Shown here in pieces: positions 1 to 10,040 of a DNA stretch of 64,000 nucleotides. The DNA is taken from positions 310,001 through 374,000 of the forward strand of contig NZ_BMUG01000010.1 in assembly GCF_014650075.1 (NCBI RefSeq), written 5' to 3'. A program made the position numbers and the translations under genes. The notes beneath the pieces are model-generated. The model was given only the letters and a program-made list of their open reading frames with translations. It was not told the DNA's origin and did not search any database. Position 1 is the stretch's first letter, and each line of letters begins with the position of its first letter. Source of the stretch: Streptomyces microflavus (GTDB lineage Bacteria > Actinomycetota > Actinomycetes > Streptomycetales > Streptomycetaceae).

Positions 1-1447
1 CCGCGTTCTGCGAGGCCAGCTTCCCGGAGACGCCGAAGAGCTTGCTCAGCGACGGCCGCACCAGGGCGATGACCGGGCGGGAGAGCAGCGGGATCAGGAT
101 GATGATGCCGATCAGGGCGAAGAAGGCGCCGGCCGCGACCAGGTACCGGCCGTTCACCCCGCCGGTCGCCGCGCCGCCGACGATGCCCACGGCACCCAGC
201 AGGGCGATGAAGCCGCCGATCGAGTTCCGTACGACGAGGGACTTGACGGAGGCGGTGGCGTGCACGCTGCTCATCGCCGCGACCGGGGCGATCTTCGCGG
301 CCCGGCGGGAGGGCAGCCAGGCGGCCAGCACGGTGATCAGGATGCCGACGGCGAAGGCGGAGCCGACCGCGGTGGGCGAGACGATCAGCGGTCCGGCCGG
401 GATCTTGCCGCCCAGGAGGCTCATCCCGGAGCGCAGGCCGGTGGCGAGGCCGAGGCCGACGGCGAAGCCGATGACGGAGGCGAGCGTACCGACGACGCCG
501 GCCTCGATCAGCACGGAGCGCTTGACCTGGCGGCGGGAGGCGCCGATGGCCCGCATCAGGGCCAGTTCGCGGGTGCGCTGGGCGACCAGCATCGTGAAGG
601 TGTTGGCGATGAGGAAGATGCCGACGAACAGGGCGATGCCCGCGAAGACCAGCAGGATGGTGTTGAGGCCGGTGAGACCGCTCTCGATCTGCTTCGCCTG
701 CTCGTCCGCGAGAGCCTTGCCGGTCTGTGCGGTGGCCTCCTCCGGCAGCAGCGGAACGATCTCGTCCAGCAGCTTGCGGTCGGAGGCGCCCGCGGCCGCG
801 GTCACGGTGGCGTCCTGGAAGACACCGGGCTTCAGGTAGAGCTTCTGGGCGGTCGCGGTGTCGAAGAGCACCAGGCTGCCGCCCGCGTTGACCGCGCCGT
901 CCTCGGTGGTGAAGACACCGGAGAGGGTGTACTCCTTCACCGGGCCGTTGGTGGCGACCCGCACCGGGTCTCCGACGCGGTACTTGCCCTTGGACGCGGT
1001 GTCCTTGTCGAGCGCGATCTGCCCGTTCTTCACCGGGCCGCCGCCCTGGGTGAAGTCGTACGCGGTGTCCTTGCCGTCCTTGCCGGGGGCGAAGTTGGCG
1101 CCGGTGTTGGACCAGCCGTTGCCGATCAGCTTGCCGTCGGGGTCGGCGACCCCGGCGAAGCCGTTGACCCGGCCGGTGGCGGAGGCCACGCCGTCCAGGC
1201 CGCGGATCTTCTCCAGGGTGGCCTCGTCGAGGCCGGGGGTCTTCTCGTCGCGCCCGCCGGCGTGGGTCTGCACGGCGACGGCGACGTCGTCGTAGCTCTT
1301 GGCGGACTGGTTGCGGAAGGCGTTGCCGAGGGTGTCGGTGAAGACGAGGGTGCCGGAGACGAACGCTACGCCGAGCATGACGGCGAGCACGGTCATCAGC
1401 AGCCTGGCCTTGTGCGCGAGCACATTGCGCAGGGCGGTACGGAACAT
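1..1447 (-). CDS. FtsX-type ABC transporter permease (partial, cut by window edge)
   Basis: Integral membrane subunit of a MacB/LolC-like ABC exporter, probably paired with the ATPase encoded just upstream. About 482 residues are visible from the start; the rest lies beyond base 1. A first membrane segment (residues about 17-36, after MFRTALRNVLAHKAR) is followed by a large extracellular domain of roughly 220 residues. Then come membrane helices around LNTILLVFAGIALFVGIFL and the FtsX signature RTRELALMRAIGASRRQV, with more helices after it. The family is usually about 840 residues with two FtsX domains, so about half is missing here. The start is the ATG whose complement is at 1445-1447, 94 bp after the ATPase stop. 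The substrate cannot be read from the sequence. Confidence 0.9.
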   Translation of the reverse strand, partial: MFRTALRNVLAHKARLLMTVLAVMLGVAFVSGTLVFTDTLGNAFRNQSAKSYDDVAVAVQTHAGGRDEKTPGLDEATLEKIRGLDGVASATGRVNGFAGVADPDGKLIGNGWSNTGANFAPGKDGKDTAYDFTQGGGPVKNGQIALDKDTASKGKYRVGDPVRVATNGPVKEYTLSGVFTTEDGAVNAGGSLVLFDTATAQKLYLKPGVFQDATVTAAAGASDRKLLDEIVPLLPEEATAQTGKALADEQAKQIESGLTGLNTILLVFAGIALFVGIFLIANTFTMLVAQRTRELALMRAIGASRRQVKRSVLIEAGVVGTLASVIGFAVGLGLATGLRSGMSLLGGKIPAGPLIVSPTAVGSAFAVGILITVLAAWLPSRRAAKIAPVAAMSSVHATASVKSLVVRNSIGGFIALLGAVGIVGGAATGGVNGRYLVAAGAFFALIGIIILIPLLSRPVIALVRPSLSKLFGVSGKLASQNA

Positions 1448-1541
1448 GTCTGTGTGTCCTGGGATGGGTTCCGGAAGGGGGACGGGGACGCGCAGGGCGC
1501 GGCGGCCGGGGTGCGCCAGGCGTACGGGGCCGCCGCGGGCG

Positions 1542-2312
1542 TCAGCTGGTGCGGCCCTTCGCGTCGAACGCCTTCATCCGGTCGAGGACCCCGTCGGCGG
1601 TCGGGTGCATCATCTGGTCGACGACCGCACCGTCCGCGAGGAAGATCACCCGGTCCGCGTAGGAGGCGGCCACCGGGTCGTGCGTCACCATCACCACGGT
1701 CTGGCCCAGCTCGCGCACCGAGTTCCGCAGGAAGCCGAGGACCTCGGCGCCGGAGCGGGAGTCCAGGTTCCCGGTCGGCTCGTCACCGAAGATGATCTCG
1801 GGCTGCGAGGCCAGGGCGCGGGCCACGGCGACCCGCTGCTGCTGGCCGCCGGAGAGCTCGGTGGGGCGGTGCTTCAGCCGGTCCGCGAGCCCCACCATGG
1901 AGATGACCTTCTGGAGCCACGCGGCGTCGGGCTTACGACCCGCGATGTCCATCGGCAGGGTGATGTTCTCCAGCGCGGTGAGCGTCGGCAGCAGGTTGAA
2001 GGCCTGGAAGATGAAGCCGATCTTGTCCCGGCGCAACTGCGTGAGCTGCTTGTCCTTCAGCGTGGACAGCTCGGTGTCGCCGATGCGCACCGAACCGCTG
2101 CTGAAGCTGTCGAGACCGGCCACGCAGTGCATCAGCGTCGACTTGCCCGAGCCCGAGGGGCCCATGATCGCGGTGAACTCACCCTGCGGGAAGTCCACGG
2201 TCACCCGGTCCAGGGCGACGACCTGCGTCTCACCCTCGCCGTAGACCTTCGACAGCTCCGTGGCGCGGGCGGCCACCGCGGTGGCGCGGTGAACGGTGGG
2301 AGTGGTGGTCAC
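1542..2312 (-). CDS. ABC transporter ATP-binding protein (FtsX-permease partner)
   Basis: Cytoplasmic ATPase of a MacB/LolD-type exporter, 256 residues, the normal length for this family. Walker A is GPSGSGKST at residues 51-59. It is followed by a Q-loop (IFQAFNLLPTL), the signature LSGGQQQRVAVARAL and Walker B (IIFGDEP) with the D-loop NLDS. It is upstream of and co-directional with the FtsX permease, a standard two-gene operon. Exporters of this type move lipoproteins, peptides or drugs, or act in stress sensing; which applies here is unknown. Confidence 0.95.
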   Translation of the reverse strand: MTTTPTVHRATAVAARATELSKVYGEGETQVVALDRVTVDFPQGEFTAIMGPSGSGKSTLMHCVAGLDSFSSGSVRIGDTELSTLKDKQLTQLRRDKIGFIFQAFNLLPTLTALENITLPMDIAGRKPDAAWLQKVISMVGLADRLKHRPTELSGGQQQRVAVARALASQPEIIFGDEPTGNLDSRSGAEVLGFLRNSVRELGQTVVMVTHDPVAASYADRVIFLADGAVVDQMMHPTADGVLDRMKAFDAKGRTS

Positions 2313-2755
2313 AGGGACGCTCCTGGTTCGGGTGATGCGGATGCATACGGGGGTGACACGGCCCGCGCTGACGGCGGTGCCTTGGGGACTACTCCATCGT
2401 CACGTCCCGATGGCGCTGAGTCGTCACTCCCTGGCCCCGTTCCCCTGGCCCTCTTGAGTCGCACCACAGGGGTGGAGACGTCCTCCTCGGGTATGACACC
2501 GACCCTGATGCTTCATCCGAGGGGCGGCCGGGTGACACAGGGTGATCACCGTTCTCCGGCCCGCGAAGGCGCCCGCCGAGGCGGAATGCGAGCCTCCTCC
2601 GACGCCCCGGACCCTGAGGGTGGCGCACCCCATGGCGAAGCCTGGCGCGCACCTGGCGCATTGGGCCGTACGGGTGCGGCGACTTTCCGTCAATCCCGCA
2701 GGGCATCCGGTCTGCCGGTATCCGGTGCGGGCGCGTGGTGAGGCCGCGCGTATGT
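2313..2755. other. Gene-free stretch between ABC operon and bldA
   Basis: About 440 bp without a convincing gene. Open frames exist on both strands but lack ribosome binding sites and recognisable domains. The left end must hold the promoter of the minus-strand ABC operon; no strong -35/-10 pair stands out. Confidence 0.5.
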
Positions 2756-2785
2756 GCTGACGGTCCCTCAAGCGGTCTATAAAAT
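2756..2785 (+). promoter_or_regulatory. Candidate bldA promoter
   Basis: GCTGAC at 2756-2761 and TAAAAT at 2780-2785 are separated by 18 nt in an unusually AT-rich patch about 80 bp before the tRNA. A second -10-like TAGGGT at 2833-2838 lies closer to the tRNA without a clear -35. Which one is used cannot be decided from sequence. Confidence 0.35.
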
Positions 2786-2866
2786 AGGACAACATCGCGC
2801 CACTGTTCCGCTGATCGGGGGACGCCCCCGGATAGGGTCAGTTGCCAACGCGGAGCCGCGCGGCAC

Positions 2867-2952
2867 GCCCGGATGGTGGAACGTAGACACGGCGAGCTTA
2901 AACCTCGCTGCCCCTCGGGGGCGTGCCGGTTCGAGTCCGGCTCCGGGCACCA
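2867..2952 (+). tRNA. bldA: tRNA-Leu(UAA), the bldA tRNA
   Basis: Full cloverleaf. The acceptor stem GCCCGGA (2867-2873) pairs with TCCGGGC (2942-2948), followed by discriminator A and a genome-encoded CCA. The anticodon stem GCGAG (2892-2896) pairs with CTCGC (2904-2908) around the loop CTTAAAC, so the anticodon at 2899-2901 is TAA, reading UUA. The long variable arm (GCCCCTCGGGGGC region) is the class II feature expected of tRNA-Leu, and GGTTCGAGTCC is the T loop region. In Streptomyces this tRNA is BldA, the only decoder of the rare UUA codon; it controls aerial growth and antibiotic production. Confidence 0.97.
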
Positions 2953-3161
2953 CGCAGCACACGGAGCGTGACCCGTACAGCCCTCCCTGTAGCCCCCGCC
3001 GCAGTCTCGCGCCGACAGGCCCCCGGGCCCGGCCACCGGCAGGGTTCCACCGGCCCGTCCCGGCGGCGGTGAGAAAGATCCTCCCCTGGCACTAGGGTGG
3101 TTCTTTTGCCTACCCATTACTCTTGTCGCAAGGCCGCGCAGTGTGGCCATGGAGGAGTGAG

Positions 3162-4046
3162 ATGAGGAGCAGCAACCCGGTCTTCTCGCGACGGGGGTTC
3201 AGCCGCGACAACGGCCACGCGGGCTTCAACGCGGCGCCGCAGGCCGGGGCCGCCGCGACGGGGGCCAACCCGTTCGCGCAGGGCACCGCCGCAAACCCGT
3301 ACGCCACCAACCCTTACGCACAGCAGGGCACCCAGCCCGGCGCCCCGGCGCCCGCGCGCACCGACGCGATGACCATCGACGACGTGGTGACGCGTACGGC
3401 GATGACGCTCGGCACCGTGGTCGTGGCCGCCGCGATCGCCTGGTGGGTCCTGCCGGTCGACCAGGCGAACCTGGGCACCGCCTACGGCGTCGCCATCGGT
3501 GCCGCGATCATCGGCTTCGTGCTGTCGCTGGTGAACTCGTTCAAGCGCCGGCCCTCGCCGCCGCTGATCCTGACCTACGCGGCGTTCGAGGGTGTCTTCC
3601 TCGGCGTCGTCAGCAACATCGTCAGTGTCTACGTCGCCCCTGGCGCCGCGATGCAGGCGGTGCTCGGCACGATGGCGGTCTTCGCCGGTGTGCTGATCGC
3701 CTACCGCACCGGTCTGATCCGGGTCACGCGCCGTTTCTACGGCTTCGTGATGGCCGCCGCCATCGGCTTCATGCTGCTGATGATGGTGAACCTGCTGTTC
3801 GCCGTCTTCGGCGGCGGTGACGGCCTCGGCTTCCGCAGCGGCGCCCTCGGCATCGTCTTCGGCATCGTGGCCATCGTGATCGGCGCGTGCATCCTCGCCC
3901 TCAACTTCAAGCAGGTCGAGGACGGCATCGCGTACGGCGCCCCGCGCGAGGAGGCATGGCTGGCCGCCTTCGGCCTCACCGTGACCCTGGTGTGGATCTA
4001 CATCGAGATGCTGCGCCTGGTCGCCATCCTCAGTGGTGACGACTGA
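3162..4046 (+). CDS. Bax inhibitor-1/YccA family membrane protein
   Basis: Predicted polytopic membrane protein, 294 residues. The first ~70 residues are soluble and rich in Asn, Pro, Gly and Ala (ANPFAQ, ANPYATNPYAQQG). About seven hydrophobic segments follow, ending in WIYIEMLRLVAILSGDD, as in the bacterial Bax-inhibitor-like family. I chose ATG 3162 because GGAGGAG ends 4 nt before it; an in-frame upstream start at 3123 has no such site. The function of bacterial members is poorly defined (membrane homeostasis or ion leak). It lies directly downstream of bldA and ends in a strong terminator. Confidence 0.85.
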   Translation: MRSSNPVFSRRGFSRDNGHAGFNAAPQAGAAATGANPFAQGTAANPYATNPYAQQGTQPGAPAPARTDAMTIDDVVTRTAMTLGTVVVAAAIAWWVLPVDQANLGTAYGVAIGAAIIGFVLSLVNSFKRRPSPPLILTYAAFEGVFLGVVSNIVSVYVAPGAAMQAVLGTMAVFAGVLIAYRTGLIRVTRRFYGFVMAAAIGFMLLMMVNLLFAVFGGGDGLGFRSGALGIVFGIVAIVIGACILALNFKQVEDGIAYGAPREEAWLAAFGLTVTLVWIYIEMLRLVAILSGDD

Positions 4047-4071
4047 CCGGCGCCGAATCGGTGAGTACGTC

Positions 4072-4108
4072 GGGACGGCCCGCAGGCATCACGCCTGCGG
4101 GCCGTCCC
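4072..4108. terminator. Bidirectional terminator hairpin
   Basis: A perfect 16-bp stem (GGGACGGCCCGCAGGC, ATCAC loop, and its complement) between the convergent Bax-inhibitor gene and the small minus-strand gene. Confidence 0.85.
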
Positions 4109-4127
4109 GTGTTGTGGCCCTGCGCGG

Positions 4128-4358
4128 TCACAACAGCTTGCGTGCGGCCCGCCTGAGGTCGTACTCGTGGATGATCGCCTTGGCGTGGCCGTAGGCGAGT
4201 TCGTGCTCGCCGCGCAGCCAGCTCACCTTCTCCTCGAAGCGGACGAGTGAGGGTCCTTCGTCGACGGTCCTGAGCCAGTCGGAGATCTCACGACCGGTGC
4301 ATTGAGGGATCCGGGAGAGCAGGTTGCGGTGGGTTTCTTCGGAGAAGACATGCGACAT
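4128..4358 (-). CDS. DUF4287 domain-containing small protein
   Basis: A 76-residue protein. The C-terminal part (EEKVSWLRGEHELAYGHAKA) matches the DUF4287 pattern of a short helical domain with a conserved GH-A core. The start is the ATG with complement at 4356-4358, preceded by GGAGGCGCCG on the minus strand. A longer open frame upstream has no ribosome binding site. Function unknown; no operon partner. Confidence 0.75.
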   Translation of the reverse strand: MSHVFSEETHRNLLSRIPQCTGREISDWLRTVDEGPSLVRFEEKVSWLRGEHELAYGHAKAIIHEYDLRRAARKLL

Positions 4359-4504
4359 CGGCGCCTCCGACGCAGTGCGCGTTGCTGTTCCTTCCCGACA
4401 CCGTGCCTGAGCGTTCGCCCGTTGGCAACCATGCGGGGAGGGGCGCTCGGGGCGCGGGGCGGGCGCGGGTGAAGGGGGCGTGGCAGTCGGGCGGGACGGG
4501 CGCG

Positions 4505-4510
4505 TAGGGT
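4505..4510 (+). promoter_or_regulatory. -10 element implying a leaderless mRNA
   Basis: TAGGGT lies 7 nt before GTG 4518, so transcription should begin at or next to the start codon. There is no Shine-Dalgarno sequence, which fits. Confidence 0.4.
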
Positions 4511-4517
4511 CGGGCCC

Positions 4518-4835
4518 GTGCTCGATACGACGCCTCTGATCCTGGCCGTGGACCGATTCGCCGACCGGCTGCGCTCCGCCCCGCAGAGCCGCCTCCAGCG
4601 CGGCGCGGCCGCCGAGGCCCTGGCCGCCGCCCGCGAACTCGCCGTACGGGCCCAGCGCTTCGAGAGCCCCGGCGCGGAGCCCCGGGTGCTGCCGGACGCC
4701 GGGATGTTCGCCGTGGGCGACCAACTCGCCGTCGCCGGGCGGGACCTGGCCGTGGCACTGGTAACGGCCCCGTCCGGAGAGCTGGACGAGGCCGTGCGGT
4801 ACGTCGAGGAGGCGTCGGCGCGGGCTTTCGCGTAG
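4518..4835 (+). CDS. Small hypothetical protein
   Basis: A 105-residue, Ala/Arg/Leu-rich soluble protein, apparently all helical (RLQRGAAAEALAAARELAVR). I recognise no domain. The GTG start at 4518 follows a TAGGGT -10 box by 7 nt. Codon use is typical of the chromosome. Confidence 0.65.
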   Translation: MLDTTPLILAVDRFADRLRSAPQSRLQRGAAAEALAAARELAVRAQRFESPGAEPRVLPDAGMFAVGDQLAVAGRDLAVALVTAPSGELDEAVRYVEEASARAFA

Positions 4836-4873
4836 CCGGGCCCGCGCCCGGGGGTTTCTGTGGTGCGGGAGGC

Positions 4874-5761
4874 TCAGAACGAGGCGATGACGCGGTCCGC
4901 CAGGATGTAGACGTTGTCCTCGCCGCAGGAGAAGGTCAGCGCGTAGGCGCCGGAGACGCCCGAACCGCCCAGCAGCACCGGCTGCCGGCCCGCCCGCAGC
5001 GCGTCCGCGAGCCGCTCGGCCGTCTCGCGGTGGCCGGGGGTCATGCAGAGCGTGGTGCCGTCGGCGAAGACGTACACATCGAGCGTGCCCAGCGGGCCCG
5101 GCCGCACATCGGTGAGCTCGGTGGCCAGGTCGGCCAGCTCTTCCAGGCGGCTCACGGTGCGCTCGTGGTCGGTGACCACCGGTGTCTGTACGGGGACGAA
5201 GTCCGGGTGCGAGGGGTGGCGGCGGCGGGCCGCGGCCAGCTCGGGGGAGTCCTCGGGGTGGTCCGCGATCTCCGGAAGGTCCATGAACTCACCGGCGAAG
5301 TCGGCGGCCTCGTGCTCCGCGAACGTCCGCTCGCTCAGCTCCGCCAGCTCCTCCATCGCCTCGGCCGCTTCGAGGTCCAGCGACTCCAGACCGGCGAAGT
5401 CGGCCTGGCGCGGCAGGTAGAACGGGGCGTCCTCACCGAGCATGGGCAGCCCGCCCAGCAGGGAAGGGGCATCGGCCGCGTCGCGGGCCTCCTGGGCGGC
5501 CCAGAAGGCGCGCGCCTCGGCCAGCTCGCGCTCGCGCTCCTCGGCCAGGGCCTCGGCCACGGCCGCGCGTATCTCCTCGGCGGGGGTGGCGGTACTACGG
5601 CTCTGTGGTGGCACCGACGCACCGAGAGCGCGGCCTTCGGCCAGCTCCGTGCGCAGGGCCGCGACCTGCTTGCGCAGCCCGTGAGCGGCATGCAGCGCGG
5701 CGGCGCCTACGGCCGTGGCAGCGGCGGTGGTCAGCAACAGGGCAAATGACATGGCGCTCAC
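4874..5761 (-). CDS. Hypothetical protein with N-terminal membrane anchor
   Basis: About 295 residues. A hydrophobic N-terminus (FALLLTTAAATAVGAAAL) is followed by a coiled-coil-like stretch (LRKQVAALRTELAEGRALG), an acidic middle and a C-terminal globular part containing TLDVYVFADGTTLCMTPGH. GTG 5761 is preferred because GGGAG lies 6 nt upstream; TTG 5767 abuts that site, and ATG 5752 is 15 nt away. No family recognised. Confidence 0.7.
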   Translation of the reverse strand: MSAMSFALLLTTAAATAVGAAALHAAHGLRKQVAALRTELAEGRALGASVPPQSRSTATPAEEIRAAVAEALAEERERELAEARAFWAAQEARDAADAPSLLGGLPMLGEDAPFYLPRQADFAGLESLDLEAAEAMEELAELSERTFAEHEAADFAGEFMDLPEIADHPEDSPELAAARRRHPSHPDFVPVQTPVVTDHERTVSRLEELADLATELTDVRPGPLGTLDVYVFADGTTLCMTPGHRETAERLADALRAGRQPVLLGGSGVSGAYALTFSCGEDNVYILADRVIASF

Positions 5762-5891
5762 TGACAACTCCCGGTTTCAATCGATACCCCCGACTTCCTA
5801 CATCAGCTTGGCCTGTACCCGTACCGCCTGTCAGTGCATTACGTCACGAAATGGACAGGTCTTTCGGTCCTAGGTTTACCCCCATATCTGC

Positions 5892-5954
5892 TGTGACCTG
5901 GGAAAACACCTCTCCCCCGGGACGCAGATCACATCCTGGGGGAGATTCGGTCAC
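5892..5954 (-). terminator. Nested hairpin downstream of the thiolase gene
   Basis: TCTCCCCC/GGGGGAGA is enclosed by GTGACC/GGTCAC just after the thiolase stop; a probable terminator. Confidence 0.5.
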
Positions 5955-6007
5955 GGTCGGGGCTCGGCCGGATTCGGACAGCCTGTTCCGCGGGAGGGGG
6001 CGAGGGC

Positions 6008-7228
6008 TCAGCTCAGCCGCTCGATCACCATCGCCATGCCCTGGCCGCCGCCCACGCACATCGTCTCCAGGCCCCACTGCTTGTCGTGGAACTGGAGGCT
6101 GTTGATCAGGGTGCCGGTGATGCGGGCGCCCGTCATGCCGAAGGGGTGGCCGACCGCGATCGCGCCGCCGTTGACGTTGACCTTGTCCAGCGGCAGGCCG
6201 AGGTCCCGGTAGGAGGGGATGACCTGGGCGGCGAACGCCTCGTTGAGCTCGGCGAGGTCGATGTCGTCGATGGTCAGGCCGGCCCGCTTCAGCGCCTGCT
6301 TGCTGGCCTCGACCGGGCCGTAACCCATGATCTCGGGGGAGAGGCCGGAGACGCCGGTGGAGACGATCCGGGCCAGCGGGGTCAGACCCAGCTCGCGCGC
6401 CTTGGTGTCGGACATGATCACCAGGGCGGCGGCGCCGTCGTTGAGCGGGCAGCAGTTGCCCGCGGTGACCAGGCCGTCGGGGCGGAAGACCGGCTTCAGG
6501 CCCTCCACGCCCTCCAGCGTGACGCCCGCGCGCGGGCCGTCGTCCTTGGAGACGACCGTGCCGTCGGGGGTGGTGACCGGGGTGATCTCCCGCTCCCAGA
6601 AGCCGTTCTTCAGGGCTTCCTCGGCGAGGTTCTGCGACCGTACGCCGAACTCGTCCATCTCCTGGCGGGTGACGCCCTTGGACCGGGCCAGGTTCTCCGC
6701 GGTCTGCCCCATGGAGATGTACGCGTCCGGGACGATGCCGTCCTCGCGCGGGTCGTGCCAGCTCGCACCGGACTCCTCGGCGCGGGCGGCGGTGCGGGCC
6801 TCGGCCTCGGCGAAGAGCGGGTTGTGCGTGTCCGGCAGGCTGTCGGAGTTGCCCTTGGTGAAGCGGGACACCATCTCGACGCCCGCCGAGATGAAGACGT
6901 CGCCCTCGCCCGCCTTGATCGCGTGCAGCGCCATCCGGCTGGTCTGCAGCGAGGAGGAGCAGTAGCGGGTGACCGTACAGCCGGGAAGGTGGTCCATCCC
7001 CATCTGTACGGCGATGATGCGGCCCAGGTTGTTGCCCTGCTCGCCCCCGGGCAGGCCGCAGCCCAGCATCAGGTCGTCGATGTCCTTCGGGTCCAGCTCC
7101 GGGACCTTGGCCAGCGCGGTCTGGATGATCGTGGCGGTCAGGTCGTCCGCGCGCAGGTCCTTGAGGGACCCCTTGAAGGCGCGGCCGATCGGCGAACGGG
7201 CGGCAGAGACGATCACGGCTTCGGGCAT
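6008..7228 (-). CDS. Acetyl-CoA C-acyltransferase (thiolase)
   Basis: Cytoplasmic thiolase that cleaves 3-ketoacyl-CoA or condenses acyl-CoAs, 406 residues. The acyl-accepting Cys is at about residue 90 in TRYCSSSLQTS. The late His motif is VGHPFGMTGARITG, and the second catalytic Cys is in MCVGGGQGMAM near the C-terminus. ATG 7228 is chosen because GGAG lies 7 nt upstream; the preceding GTG 7231 is also possible. The full motif set indicates an active degradative/FadA-like enzyme, but chain-length preference cannot be read. No FadB partner is adjacent. Confidence 0.93.
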   Translation of the reverse strand: MPEAVIVSAARSPIGRAFKGSLKDLRADDLTATIIQTALAKVPELDPKDIDDLMLGCGLPGGEQGNNLGRIIAVQMGMDHLPGCTVTRYCSSSLQTSRMALHAIKAGEGDVFISAGVEMVSRFTKGNSDSLPDTHNPLFAEAEARTAARAEESGASWHDPREDGIVPDAYISMGQTAENLARSKGVTRQEMDEFGVRSQNLAEEALKNGFWEREITPVTTPDGTVVSKDDGPRAGVTLEGVEGLKPVFRPDGLVTAGNCCPLNDGAAALVIMSDTKARELGLTPLARIVSTGVSGLSPEIMGYGPVEASKQALKRAGLTIDDIDLAELNEAFAAQVIPSYRDLGLPLDKVNVNGGAIAVGHPFGMTGARITGTLINSLQFHDKQWGLETMCVGGGQGMAMVIERLS

Positions 7229-7281
7229 CACGCGGCTCCATGAGGGCTGGAAGGCTGGGTGGACGGAGGGAACTCCTCTGG

Positions 7282-7310
7282 AAGCTACCCGGGCGTATCG
7301 CCGGGGTCAC
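7282..7310 (-). promoter_or_regulatory. Candidate thiolase promoter
   Basis: On the minus strand, GTGACC (complement 7305-7310) and TAGCTT (complement 7282-7287) have exactly 17 nt between them, about 55 nt upstream of the thiolase start. Confidence 0.4.
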
Positions 7311-7340
7311 CCGGCAGGCCGTGTGATGCGGGACTCTTTT

Positions 7341-7356
7341 CTAAGCGCTTGCTCAG
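7341..7356. promoter_or_regulatory. Imperfect inverted repeat upstream of thiolase (possible operator)
   Basis: CTAAGCGCTTGCTCAG: arms CTAAGC and GCTCAG match at five of six positions. It lies just upstream of the predicted -35. It resembles the short inverted repeats bound by TetR-family regulators of fatty-acid genes; this is inference only. Confidence 0.35.
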
Positions 7357-7393
7357 CCCCGTGGCCTGCCGGGTGCTCCCGGCCCGGAAGCCC

Positions 7394-8416
7394 CTACGGG
7401 TGGCCGTGCGCCGCGTCCGGGTGCGGGTGGGGCGCCGGTTCCGTCTCCGTCGGTGCGGGCAGACGCCGCCGCCTGCGGTGCTTGAGGAGGGCCCAGGGCG
7501 CACGGGCCCCCGTCACCTCCGTACCGGCCTCGCGGGCCGCCTGGGAGGCTGCCTTGGCCACCGGGAGGATGTCCTCGCGGCGCGAGCCGTCCAGCCGGTC
7601 CGACTCCGGCCACAGGCCCAGCACCGCGCAGAGCGTGGGCAGCATCGCCATGGCCGCCGTCGCGTACCCCTCGGCGGAGGGGTGGTAGTTGTCCGGCCCG
7701 AACAGCTCGCGCGGGTTCGCCGCGAACTCCGGGCCCAGCAGGTCGCCCAGCGACACCGTGCGCCCGCCCTGCTCCACCGAACCGATGGTCTGCGCCGCCG
7801 CCAGCTGCCGGCTCACCCGCCGGGCCAGCCAGCGCAGCGGCTGGTAGACGGGCTCGATCGTGCCCAGGTCCGGGCAGGTCCCCACGACCACCTCCGCCCC
7901 CGCCGTCCGCAGCCTGCGCACCGCCGTCGTCAGACAGCGCACCGACTGGGTCGCGGGCATCCGGTGGGTGACGTCGTTCGCCCCGATCATGATCACGCAG
8001 ACGTCCGGGGTACGGGCCGGGTCCGCGAGCAGCAGCGAGACCTGCCGCTCCAGATCGTCCGACCGGGCCCCCGGCAGCGCCACGTTCCGCAGGTCCACCG
8101 GCCGCTCGGCCACCGCCGCGAGCCCCGAGGCGAGCAGCGCCCCCGGGGTCTGCCCGGCCCGCCGCACCCCCTGGCCCGCTGCCGTCGAATCCCCGAGCAT
8201 CCCGAGCCGCAGCGGATCGTTCGGACCGGCGAACGCCACCCCGTACCGCCCGTCCGCGCTCGGTGGAACCGGTGCCGTACCGCCGCCCACCTGCCTCTTC
8301 GCGAGCTGGACCTCCGCCAGGAACACGCCGACGGCCGCCGCACCGATCAGTCCGATGCTGCCGCCGCCGTAAGCCGCGCCCGCCGCGATCCGCCGTGCCA
8401 CCCTTGCTCTCGACAC
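7394..8416 (-). CDS. SGNH/GDSL-type hydrolase
   Basis: Serine esterase/lipase-like protein of about 340 residues with an N-terminal hydrophobic segment (GGGSIGLIGAAAVGVFLAEV), so probably anchored or exported. Block I is GDSTAAGQGV with the nucleophilic Ser, block III is MIGANDVTH, and block V is GPDNYHPSAEGY with Asp and His. GTG 8416 is preferred over GTG 8428 because the latter overlaps the AAGGAGG ribosome binding site. The substrate is unknown. It is divergent from cystathionine beta-synthase. Confidence 0.88.
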   Translation of the reverse strand: MSRARVARRIAAGAAYGGGSIGLIGAAAVGVFLAEVQLAKRQVGGGTAPVPPSADGRYGVAFAGPNDPLRLGMLGDSTAAGQGVRRAGQTPGALLASGLAAVAERPVDLRNVALPGARSDDLERQVSLLLADPARTPDVCVIMIGANDVTHRMPATQSVRCLTTAVRRLRTAGAEVVVGTCPDLGTIEPVYQPLRWLARRVSRQLAAAQTIGSVEQGGRTVSLGDLLGPEFAANPRELFGPDNYHPSAEGYATAAMAMLPTLCAVLGLWPESDRLDGSRREDILPVAKAASQAAREAGTEVTGARAPWALLKHRRRRRLPAPTETEPAPHPHPDAAHGHP

Positions 8417-8633
8417 AGTCCGGTCCACCTCCTTCTCGCCGTACCGCCCTACATGTACCTACCTGCCCCGCGAAGGGCGCCGCCCAATCGCACCGCGCGT
8501 TTCCGGGCCCGTACGCTCCGTATCCGACCTCGCTTTCCGGCCTCCCCTTCCCGGGGCGGAGCCCGTACGTACGCATCGTCCGGCTCGTACGCATACTCTG
8601 GGCCGGACCATCTCGGAGATCCCGGAGTACACG

Positions 8634-10040
<1,407 letters not shown>

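Noticed and set aside
260..1795. Long open frame antisense to the ABC permease and ATPase
   Set aside because: Shadow frame in high-GC DNA; the minus strand carries clear FtsX and ABC motifs.
2542..2760. Small plus-strand ORF before bldA
   Set aside because: No ribosome binding site, no recognisable domain, biased composition.
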